A stretch of 60,834 nucleotides of DNA from an uncultured Bacteroidales bacterium (GTDB lineage: Bacteria; Bacteroidota; Bacteroidia; Bacteroidales; P3), in NCBI GenBank assembly GCA_937876865.1, contig CALEFF010000050.1:1-60834 (forward strand). Direction: 5' to 3'. A program made the translations under genes and the position numbers. Positions 52,238 through 59,310 of the stretch are shown here, piece after piece. Numbering within the stretch: the first letter of the stretch is position 1; each line of letters starts with the position of its first letter. The notes under the pieces were generated by a model. The model worked only from the letters and a program-made list of their open reading frames with translations, was not told where the DNA came from and did no database searches.

Positions 52238-53578
52238 TTAATTAAAAAGTTTCATTAGTTTATTAGCCGATTCAGGAATTGTAAAGGCAACCACCTTATC
52301 ACCCGGCATAATTTGAACATTACCCTTTGCAATATACGCCTCATTATTTCTTATCACTCCACCGATGTTTACTCCCTTAGGCAAATCCAAATACATAATC
52401 GGTTTTTTCGTTATTGGAGCATTCTCTTTTACCAAAACCTCCACCACTTCCGCATCAATACCCGATAACCACTTGCTTGAAGTTACATTAGCGTTTAAAG
52501 TAAATCTCGCAATGTAAGAAGCAGTAATCAATTTCTTATTTATAATTGTATCAATACCTATTTCCTGACTAACATCTATATAACTCACGTTTTCAACCAA
52601 AGCAATAGTCTTTTTCACACCTTGTTTGTGAGCGTGAAGACAAGCAAGAATATTAGTTTCCGAAGAATCGGTTAAAGCAATAAAAGCATCTGTTTCATCT
52701 AAACCCTCGTCCATAAGAAGATTTATATCATTTCCGTTTCCATTTATAATCATTGTGCGATTCAAATCATCAACCAATTGAAAACAACGCTCTTTATTCA
52801 TCTCTATTAACTTCAAATCAATATCGTTTTGAAGATTTAGAGCTGCTCTCTTACCAATTCGTCCACCGCCAAGTATCATTGCGTTTTTGATTTGATAATC
52901 TCTCTTGCCTCCAAGTTCTTTAATTTTTTCTATACTCTCAGGTTTAGCAATCAAATATACCAAATCGTCTTTCATATACATATCAGGGCCGGCAGGAATT
53001 ATGGTTTTACCCTTACGAATAATACAAATCGCTCTCGCTTCCAAGTTTGGATAAAGTTGACCCATTTCTGCCATAGTTTTATTCAAAAGAAGAGCATTTT
53101 TATCCAAACGCATCATATAGACAAGCAAAAGACCATTACTAAAATCAAATATTTCGGTTGCAGTATTTCTTGTAAGCAAGTTAGTAATCTCCTTTGCAGC
53201 TATTCTTTCGGGACAAACCATTTCATCAACCCCTAATCCTTTGAACATACTCTTGTTTTCCTCGTTTAAATACTCCAAAGTACTAACACGAGCAATACAA
53301 CGCTTTGCTCCAAGTCTTTTTCCAAGAATGCAAGTCATAAGATTGATGCTTTCTTCGTGAAGAACAGAAATCAAAAGGTCGCAAGAAGCAACGCCAGCCT
53401 CTTTAAGAGTTTCAATAGATGTAGAATTACCGGCAATAGTCAATAAGTCCGAATCGGCTTGTAGCATATTGAGTAATTCCGAGTGTGGATCAACCACAGT
53501 AATGTTGTGTTTAATCTTAGAAAGTGAACGAGCAAGGTGAAAACCTACTTCTCCATCGCCTGCAATTATTATATCCAT
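52238..53578 (-). CDS. trkA: Trk potassium uptake regulator TrkA
   Basis: The 446-residue cytoplasmic regulator has two RCK units. The first starts MDIIIAGDGEVGFHLARSL with an acidic ribose-binding VVDP; the second starts AMILGGGRIGKRAALNL with IEMN. TrkA_C segments follow each. It binds NAD(H)/nucleotides and gates TrkH. It starts 22 bases after the TonB-receptor stop and leads the two trkH genes. Confidence 0.96.
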   Translation of the reverse strand: MDIIIAGDGEVGFHLARSLSKIKHNITVVDPHSELLNMLQADSDLLTIAGNSTSIETLKEAGVASCDLLISVLHEESINLMTCILGKRLGAKRCIARVSTLEYLNEENKSMFKGLGVDEMVCPERIAAKEITNLLTRNTATEIFDFSNGLLLVYMMRLDKNALLLNKTMAEMGQLYPNLEARAICIIRKGKTIIPAGPDMYMKDDLVYLIAKPESIEKIKELGGKRDYQIKNAMILGGGRIGKRAALNLQNDIDLKLIEMNKERCFQLVDDLNRTMIINGNGNDINLLMDEGLDETDAFIALTDSSETNILACLHAHKQGVKKTIALVENVSYIDVSQEIGIDTIINKKLITASYIARFTLNANVTSSKWLSGIDAEVVEVLVKENAPITKKPIMYLDLPKGVNIGGVIRNNEAYIAKGNVQIMPGDKVVAFTIPESANKLMKLFN

Positions 53579-53600
53579 AAAATATGTTTAAGTAAAATTT

Positions 53601-56060
53601 TTACATTCCACCGCCTCCACCTTCTCCTGATGAGGCTTGTTTATTTTCAAGTTCTAATTTTCCAAATTTTAGTTTGATTCCAAACGATATAAACCTACTA
53701 TCTCTCACGCTTGTAGAGTATGAATGATAGTAAGGAGCGAAATTGCTGTTTGAGTTCTTGTTCCAATTAAACGGATCGCTAACTCTCAAAGACAAAGTCA
53801 AGCGATTATCAAAGAAATTAGCAGTTGCTCCAAGGTTTAAGTTATAGTAATATCCCGATTCAGAGAAAATACTTTTTGTTGGTGTGCGAACATTTGCTCC
53901 AACAAAGATTTGGAATTTTTTTGAGAACCTTGACCAAAGATTTGCATTACCATACAAGTACACACTCTCTTGTCGGTAATTTTTTCCGTCAATATAAGTC
54001 ATTTCGTCAATGTTATGCTCAAGCGTAGAGAAGAGATTTAAGTTTGCAAAAGCACCTAATCTTATATTTCCAAAGACTCTAAGACTTTGAGAAAAGGAAG
54101 AACCTAAATTATAAGGCGTTGAGTAATTTATATAGCGACCTATATACTCATCATAAGTCAAATCCGTAACATAACTAACGGAATTGCGATTCCAAGTAGC
54201 ATCATAATCCACCATAATGTAGCCTGCTTTCATAAAAAACTTACTCCAACCCACTCCAAGGCTATGTGAATATGCGTTTTTAAGGTCTCTATTTCCTACG
54301 CTATAACTTTCTTCTTTGTAATCACGGAAAGTCGTAAGTTGATTAATAGATGGCTTCGATGTAGAAAGACTATAACTTATGTTAAAGTCGTGCATAGATT
54401 TTGTTCTATAGGATAAGCGAACTCTTGGACGCATTGTAAAAAAGAACATAGTGGTATCATCTGCGAAATAGGTGTTCTGAGAAATAAAATCTCTAAGTTC
54501 TGCATCTGCATTCAAGCCAAAACTCATTGTAAAGTCTTTTATCTTATATCTCCAATCGACATATCCTCTTGCTTCATAGTTATTGCTGTGTTTATCAAAG
54601 GAACGCAACTCGTCTATAAGACTATAAACCTGCGAAACTGAGTCAAACTCTGTTACGTCTTTAATATTATAATCGTTATCAACGCCTAAGGTCAAACCTG
54701 CTGAGATTTCTCCATTTTCACTATAAGGTCGTGTGTATCGAGTATCCAAAGAAAAATTGTAACTATCGGAAGATGTTTCGTATTGTTTGTTTAAATCTGT
54801 GAAAAGAGGATTTTCTTGTAAGTAATTCCTAATTGAAGTCTCTGTTGCAAAGTCGGGAGAAAAGTTTCCATTCAATGAAACATTCAATCTATGACCTTTA
54901 TTATCAAACTTCTTTTGATAATCTCCACTAACAAAACCCCACGATGAGAATCCTTTATTTGTAGTTTCAGACAAGAATCTTGTTTCTATTTTTTCTTGGT
55001 CTTTATAATCCCAACGTGTTCTTTCGCCTGTTGCAATAACGTTATCATAATTCGGTCCAAAGCCTACGTGCATTCCAATCTCTTGCGTGGAATCTATTTC
55101 ATAATCTACATTAAAGGAAAGCCAACCTCCGTATGTTTTTGAATCGTTTTCGTTGTGATTTATCTCATGATAAACAGTATCAACCCCCGGTTCGCTATCA
55201 GGATTAAAAGAAGTAACATAACTATCGGTTACAGTATGATTATTTCTTATGTTAAAACTTGAATAAAAGCCTATATTAAGTTTTTCATTCGCCCAAACGT
55301 ATGACAAATGTGGTCTTATTTCTCCTTTTGTGTTTACTTCCGAGCCAAAACTTATGAAATGGTTTTTCTTAATCTTTGTATTTGTAATGATATTTATCAC
55401 ACCGCAACCCGAAGAATTAGCATATTTTGCAGGAGGGTCAGTCATTACCTCGATTTTTTGAAGAGCATTTGCAGGCAAGTTTTCCAAAAATGTTTTCAAA
55501 CCATCTTCCTTTATCTTTGAAGGCTTGTCATTGAGCCATATTTCTACGCAATTAACGCCTTGAAGCGTGATATTTCCCTCTGCATCTACTTGTACGCCCG
55601 GTGCATTTTGAAGAGCATCGGTTGTTGTACCGGTTTGAATCGAAGGGTCGTCCTCTACGCTATACACAGTCTTGTCTCCGTCCATAGAATACAAAGGACG
55701 CTGTGCCACAATCTCAACTCCGTCAAGGATTTCAACCGATTTTTCAAGCAAAATAGTGCCTAAATTCAATTTATCTTTATATGTGATTAGTTTTTCAAAG
55801 GGTTTATAGCCTATGTAAGAGATTCTCAAAATATAATCCCCGTCTTTTACCCCTCGAATAACGAATGCACCTTTTTCATTAGAGATTGCACCCTTTACAA
55901 AAGTGCTATCTGATGATTTTATCAAGCCTACATTGGCAAAAAGAATATTTTCCTTTGTATCTTTATCCTTTAACTCTCCTCTTATTTGAGCCTGCATTTG
56001 CAAAGCAAAGAAAGAGAAAAATAAAGCAAAGAATAAATTTTTTAAAAAAGCGTTTCGCAT
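53601..56060 (-). CDS. TonB-dependent receptor-like outer membrane protein
   Basis: The 819-residue protein has a signal peptide (MRNAFLKNLFFALFFSFFAL, cleaved after MQAQ), a carboxypeptidase-D-like regulatory domain (GELKDKDTKENILFANVGLI ... YILRISYIGYKPF), a plug domain (TDALQNAPGVQVDAEGNITL; IEVMTDPPAKYANSSGCGVI) and a 14-22 strand beta barrel of the OMP_b-brl_3 type. It ends in an unusual Gly-rich tail (SSGEGGGGGM). The ligand is unknown. Its signal peptide is encoded by 21-bp repeats. It lies just upstream of trkA. Confidence 0.88.
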   Translation of the reverse strand: MRNAFLKNLFFALFFSFFALQMQAQIRGELKDKDTKENILFANVGLIKSSDSTFVKGAISNEKGAFVIRGVKDGDYILRISYIGYKPFEKLITYKDKLNLGTILLEKSVEILDGVEIVAQRPLYSMDGDKTVYSVEDDPSIQTGTTTDALQNAPGVQVDAEGNITLQGVNCVEIWLNDKPSKIKEDGLKTFLENLPANALQKIEVMTDPPAKYANSSGCGVINIITNTKIKKNHFISFGSEVNTKGEIRPHLSYVWANEKLNIGFYSSFNIRNNHTVTDSYVTSFNPDSEPGVDTVYHEINHNENDSKTYGGWLSFNVDYEIDSTQEIGMHVGFGPNYDNVIATGERTRWDYKDQEKIETRFLSETTNKGFSSWGFVSGDYQKKFDNKGHRLNVSLNGNFSPDFATETSIRNYLQENPLFTDLNKQYETSSDSYNFSLDTRYTRPYSENGEISAGLTLGVDNDYNIKDVTEFDSVSQVYSLIDELRSFDKHSNNYEARGYVDWRYKIKDFTMSFGLNADAELRDFISQNTYFADDTTMFFFTMRPRVRLSYRTKSMHDFNISYSLSTSKPSINQLTTFRDYKEESYSVGNRDLKNAYSHSLGVGWSKFFMKAGYIMVDYDATWNRNSVSYVTDLTYDEYIGRYINYSTPYNLGSSFSQSLRVFGNIRLGAFANLNLFSTLEHNIDEMTYIDGKNYRQESVYLYGNANLWSRFSKKFQIFVGANVRTPTKSIFSESGYYYNLNLGATANFFDNRLTLSLRVSDPFNWNKNSNSNFAPYYHSYSTSVRDSRFISFGIKLKFGKLELENKQASSGEGGGGGM

Positions 56061-56073
56061 AAATATTTCTTTG
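56006..56073. repeat. 21-bp-period array across signal peptide and start
   Basis: CAAAG starts at 56006 and 56027, and CTTTG at 56069, which is 42 bases further and thus in register. On the minus strand the outer unit forms the leader CAAAGAAATATTTATG and the inner ones encode the FFALFFS/FFALQMQ heptads of the signal peptide. Confidence 0.7.
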
Positions 56074-56100
56074 TTTTAATTTAATAACTCTTAGAGAATA

Positions 56101-56108
56101 CAAATTTA
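56101..56108 (-). promoter_or_regulatory. -7 box TAAATTTG for the TonB receptor-trk unit
   Basis: It matches TAnnTTTG on the minus strand, 40 bases before the ATG at 56060. Confidence 0.6.
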
Positions 56109-56131
56109 AAGACTTTTTCCGTATTTTTGCA

Positions 56132-56139
56132 TAAAACTT
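56132..56139 (+). promoter_or_regulatory. -7 box TATTTTTG for the nuclease gene
   Basis: It matches TAnnTTTG, 14 bases before the ATG at 56154. Confidence 0.55.
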
Positions 56140-56153
56140 TAATTTTTTTTGAT

Positions 56154-56954
56154 ATGAAGAAAACATTTCTATTATTAGCATTATGTTTAGTGGTCTTTAC
56201 CTCCTGTGTATTTGAAGAAAAAGTAAAGGCACAAACCGAACAAACAGAGATTGAAAACTTAGAAATTCCACAATCGAAACACACAAATAATGAGATAATT
56301 CTACATCATAAAGGATATAGCGTTGGTTACAACACCGACAACCTTTTACCTAATTGGGTTGCATGGGAACTTTACAAAGAAAAACTAACAGAAGACGCAA
56401 GCCGATACAAGAAATTTCTTCCCGATCCTGACCTTCCAAAAGAATATGCAATAACAACACACGAATATACGCACAGTGGTTGGAATAGAGGGCACATGTG
56501 TCCTGCGGCAGACAACAAATGGGACGCCGATGCAATGAAAGAGAGTTTTTATACATCGAATATCTGCCCTCAAAACGAAAATCTTAACAAAGGAGATTGG
56601 AATGACTTAGAGGAAGCGTGCAGAGAATGGGCTATGAGCGAGAGTGTGTATATTGTTTGTGGACCTGTGCTTTACAAAGAGCCCATTTACGGATTCATTG
56701 GCAAGGAATTTGAAATCCGTGTACCAGAAGCGTTTTACAAAGTAGTGCTTAAAGGCATTGAAAGCGGCAATCCACAAGCAATAGGCTTTATCTTCAAAAA
56801 CCAAAGCGGCAATAACAAACTCTATAAGTACGTAAACACAATAGATGAAGTAGAACGCATAACAGGAATTGACTTTTTCCCTGCCTTAGACGATGAAATA
56901 GAAACACAAGTCGAAGCAAAATACGACTTAGAGCAATGGGAGTTGAATAGATAA
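56154..56954 (+). CDS. Lipoprotein DNA/RNA non-specific endonuclease (NUC1)
   Basis: The ATG at 56154 gives 266 residues with lipoprotein signal MKKTFLLLALCLVVFTSC (Cys18). The nuclease domain has YSVGYNTDNLLPNWVAWELY, the catalytic NRGHMCPAAD (usual DRGH, here with Asn before Arg) and the metal-binding Asn region NICPQNENLNKGDWNDLE. This is the beta-beta-alpha metal fold of Serratia nuclease/EndoG. It is probably anchored in the envelope, degrading nucleic acids for nutrients or defence. The longer start at 56127 overlaps the promoter box and is rejected. Confidence 0.92.
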   Translation: MKKTFLLLALCLVVFTSCVFEEKVKAQTEQTEIENLEIPQSKHTNNEIILHHKGYSVGYNTDNLLPNWVAWELYKEKLTEDASRYKKFLPDPDLPKEYAITTHEYTHSGWNRGHMCPAADNKWDADAMKESFYTSNICPQNENLNKGDWNDLEEACREWAMSESVYIVCGPVLYKEPIYGFIGKEFEIRVPEAFYKVVLKGIESGNPQAIGFIFKNQSGNNKLYKYVNTIDEVERITGIDFFPALDDEIETQVEAKYDLEQWELNR

Positions 56955-56971
56955 CGGAGGAAGCAAAAAAC

Positions 56972-57016
56972 AAAACGAGCGTTCGCAAATGCAAAAGCAG
57001 GTCGAACGCTCGTTTT
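56972..57016. terminator. Bidirectional terminator
   Basis: AAAACGAGCGTTCG (56972-56985) and CGAACGCTCGTTTT (57003-57016) form a perfect 14-bp stem with a 17-base loop between the nuclease and WD40 genes. A- and T-rich flanks suit both. Confidence 0.8.
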
Positions 57017-57039
57017 CCTTTACCTTATATATATAGGGT

Positions 57040-58500
57040 TTACTTCAAGCTCCAGATAATAATGGTTTTATCATCTGAACAGCTTGCCAAATACTTTCCG
57101 TCTGGACTCCAGCAAACAGAAAACACCCAACTCGTATGTCCTTCCAAGGTTTGAAGACATGCACCGCTGTTTACGTCCCATATCTTAACGGTTTTGTCTC
57201 TTGAACCGCTTGCCAAATATTTTCCATCGGGACTCCAGCTAACCGAAGTAACTAAAGCAGAATGTCCTCTCAAGGTTTTCAGTTCTTTACCGTTCTTTGC
57301 GTTCCATAGCTTAATGGTTTTGTCCGCTAAACCGCTTGCTATGTAGCTTACGTCATTATTGTATGCTACAGAATGTCCTTCCAAGGTACGAATACTCACC
57401 CAACTATTTACATCCCAGATAACAACGGTACTGTCCCCTGAACCGCTTGCCAAATATTTTCCGTCAGGACGCCAGCTAACAGAATTAACGTAATCCGAAT
57501 GTCCTTCCAATGCTCGAATGCACTCTCCGCTGTTTGCGTCCCATATCTTAACGGTTTTGTCCACTGAACCGCTTGCAAAATACTTTCCGTCAGGACTCCA
57601 GCAAACAGAAAACACCCAATCCGTATGTCCTTTAGAGGCTAGAAAGCATTCTCCGCTATTTGCGTCCCATATCTCAAAGGATCCATTCTCTAAACCGCTT
57701 GCCAAATATTTTCCGTCGGGACTCCAGCTAATCGAAAGCACGCCACAGTAACTTACCAAGGTTCGAATGCACACACCGCTGTTTGCGTCCCATATTTTAA
57801 TGGTTTTGTCCCATGAACCGCTTGCCAAATATTTCCCGTCAGGACTCCAGCTTACCGAATTAACGAGATTCGTATGTCCTTCCAAGTATTGAAGAATTTT
57901 GAACCTTGGTTGTGCAGGGGCACTCGAACCTACACCGCTCGGTTTGCTTGTTTCCTTTTTTGCAACCGGCTGTTGTTTTACGCCGCTCTTGCTTTCGGGT
58001 TGTTTTGGCTTGTTTTTAACGTTTATTTTCGCTATTTCCGCTTCCATTTTCTTTGACAATCGTATTCCCAATTGCTGCATTGTGCCTCTGTAAGAAGTGT
58101 TTTTGTTAAACGAAATACCGTCTTTTGCAACAACTGTGCCGGTTTGAACATTCACAACTCTGATATCGACATTGTATTGCCCCATTACAATGTTCACATC
58201 TCCCACTACAATGAACGAAACGTTCAGAATCTTACCCAATTTCACCATATCGGCATCTGTATACTTTGTTGTTTGGAATTTTTGCTCTTGCAACAATCTG
58301 TCAACTCTTGTTCTCTCGATTATCTGTGCTCCTTTCGGAGAAAAATAAGTGTTGAAAATAGAAGATATACCGTCGACATCATTTTGGTTAATGCCTACTC
58401 CTGCGTTGAAATTCAAGACTGCGATTTTTTGTGCGAAGGCAGAACTTGTCAAAACAAGCATCGCAATCAGCCAAAGCACCTTTAATGAATGTTTCCTCAT
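57040..58500 (-). CDS. Exported CsgG-like / seven-blade WD40 protein
   Basis: The 486-residue protein has a signal peptide (MRKHSLKVLWLIAMLVLTSS), then a domain at about residues 24-155 resembling CsgG/FlgO-type proteins (IAVLNFNAGVGINQNDVDGI; IIERTRVDRLLQEQKF; LGKILNVSFIVVGDVNI). A Lys/Pro/Ser linker leads to seven WD40 repeats at about 205-486 (SVSWSPDGKYLASGSxDKTI, KIWDxNSG). Blade five is shortened (GHSVAYNNDVSYIASG) and lacks the WSPDGKY step. Blades three and seven are nearly the same in DNA, suggesting recent internal duplication. G+C looks higher than in the neighbours. The role is unknown; a scaffold for protein binding is plausible. Confidence 0.85.
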   Translation of the reverse strand: MRKHSLKVLWLIAMLVLTSSAFAQKIAVLNFNAGVGINQNDVDGISSIFNTYFSPKGAQIIERTRVDRLLQEQKFQTTKYTDADMVKLGKILNVSFIVVGDVNIVMGQYNVDIRVVNVQTGTVVAKDGISFNKNTSYRGTMQQLGIRLSKKMEAEIAKINVKNKPKQPESKSGVKQQPVAKKETSKPSGVGSSAPAQPRFKILQYLEGHTNLVNSVSWSPDGKYLASGSWDKTIKIWDANSGVCIRTLVSYCGVLSISWSPDGKYLASGLENGSFEIWDANSGECFLASKGHTDWVFSVCWSPDGKYFASGSVDKTVKIWDANSGECIRALEGHSDYVNSVSWRPDGKYLASGSGDSTVVIWDVNSWVSIRTLEGHSVAYNNDVSYIASGLADKTIKLWNAKNGKELKTLRGHSALVTSVSWSPDGKYLASGSRDKTVKIWDVNSGACLQTLEGHTSWVFSVCWSPDGKYLASCSDDKTIIIWSLK

Positions 58501-58560
58501 ATCTTATTGTTTTTAGTTTCGAGTTTATAAAAATAAAAAATCGTGAACTTAATTCTTATC

Positions 58561-58680
58561 GTTGAATGAGGTCCTCGAAACTACCTGTTTACCAAATAAG
58601 AAAAGCCCACGATATACTCGTGAGCGTTTTCAGCTTGTCTTTTGGTAAACTTGTATGAAATTTTCGAGGTTTCATTCAAC
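58561..58680 (-). ncRNA. Long imperfect hairpin in the WD40 gene leader
   Basis: Nested inverted repeats enclose 120 bases: GTTGAATGA with TCATTCAAC, then CCTCGAAA with TTTCGAGG, GTTTACCAAA (58587-58596) with TTTGGTAAAC (58641-58650), AAAAGC with GCGTTTT (bulged), and a tip CACGA/TCGTG with loop TATAC. The joins include wobble-capable G-T pairs. It lies between a promoter at 58770-58800 and the WD40 ATG. I recognise no known RNA family. A small transposon-derived inverted-repeat element is the main alternative. Confidence 0.6.
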
Positions 58681-58769
58681 CAAATCTAAGCAAAAACGCT
58701 TTTTTATGTCGTTAAAATTATATTTTTCGTTGTTTTTACATATTTTTTCGTTCTTTTAATTTCAATTTG

Positions 58770-58800
58770 CAAAGGTATAACAAATTTTTTAAAGCACAAA
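58770..58800 (-). promoter_or_regulatory. Promoter of the WD40 gene, long leader
   Basis: The -33 TTTG at 58800-58797, a 19-base spacer, and -7 TACCTTTG at 58777-58770 on the minus strand. The leader would be about 260 nt and contains the large hairpin. Confidence 0.65.
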
Positions 58801-58956
58801 AAAATCTTATACAAACTCTTATTTTTCACAACTCAAAAGTTACAGGCAAAAATCTTTATTTTGCGGAAATTTCATTTTGAGATTTTTGTGAAATTTCTTG
58901 CGAAAAATTGATGAAAATTGAGGTTAAATTTTCGCAAATTTGGAGTTTTTTTGCGA

Positions 58957-59040
58957 AAAGCTCGTTTAGAAATTTCTAAAGCACGTTTAAAATTTTCTAA
59001 AGCTCGTTTAGAAATTTGAAAAGCTCCTTTTTTTTTGGAA
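58957..59040. repeat. 21-bp tandem repeat of a different sequence
   Basis: Four units start at 58957, 58978, 58999 and 59020, exactly 21 bases apart. The first three share AAAGC(T/A)CGTTTA followed by A/T-rich sequence; the fourth begins AAAGCTCC and then diverges. There is no CTTTG core, but the period is the same as in the other arrays. Confidence 0.85.
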
Positions 59041-59250
59041 AAAATCAAGGTTTTTTTGAAAAAAACAGCGAAAAAATCGCAAAAATCAAAGACTTTTTTG
59101 GCATTTTTAAGGCTTAAAAAAGTTAAGTCGTTGATTTTGTGATTTTTAGTTAAGGGCTTATATTTTCAATATTTGCAATCAGAAATCTTAGAGTTGAAAA
59201 TATCGCAAGCATTCGGGCTTAACTCTTGGGAAAACAAGTTTATTTTACAA

Positions 59251-59285
59251 CAAAGCCCAAAATCTTTGGTTGATTTCGGGCTTTG
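59251..59285 (-). terminator. Terminator-like hairpin after leuS
   Basis: CAAAGCCCAAAATC (59251-59264) and GATTTCGGGCTTTG (59272-59285) pair over 14 bases with one mismatch and a 7-base loop. The T-run is better on the plus side, so its strength for leuS is uncertain. Confidence 0.6.
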
Positions 59286-59310
59286 GTTTTTGGTTGTCAA
59301 AGGTGTGATT

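Larger units (their letters stand above)
58801..59310. other. Gene-free stretch between WD40 promoter and leuS
   Basis: These 510 bases hold no credible gene. They contain a 10-bp inverted repeat TTTTCGCAAA/TTTGCGAAAA (58929-58938, 58950-58959), the 21-bp array at 58957-59040, a small GCGA/TCGC hairpin near 59068-59080, and a hairpin after leuS at 59251-59285. Confidence 0.6.
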
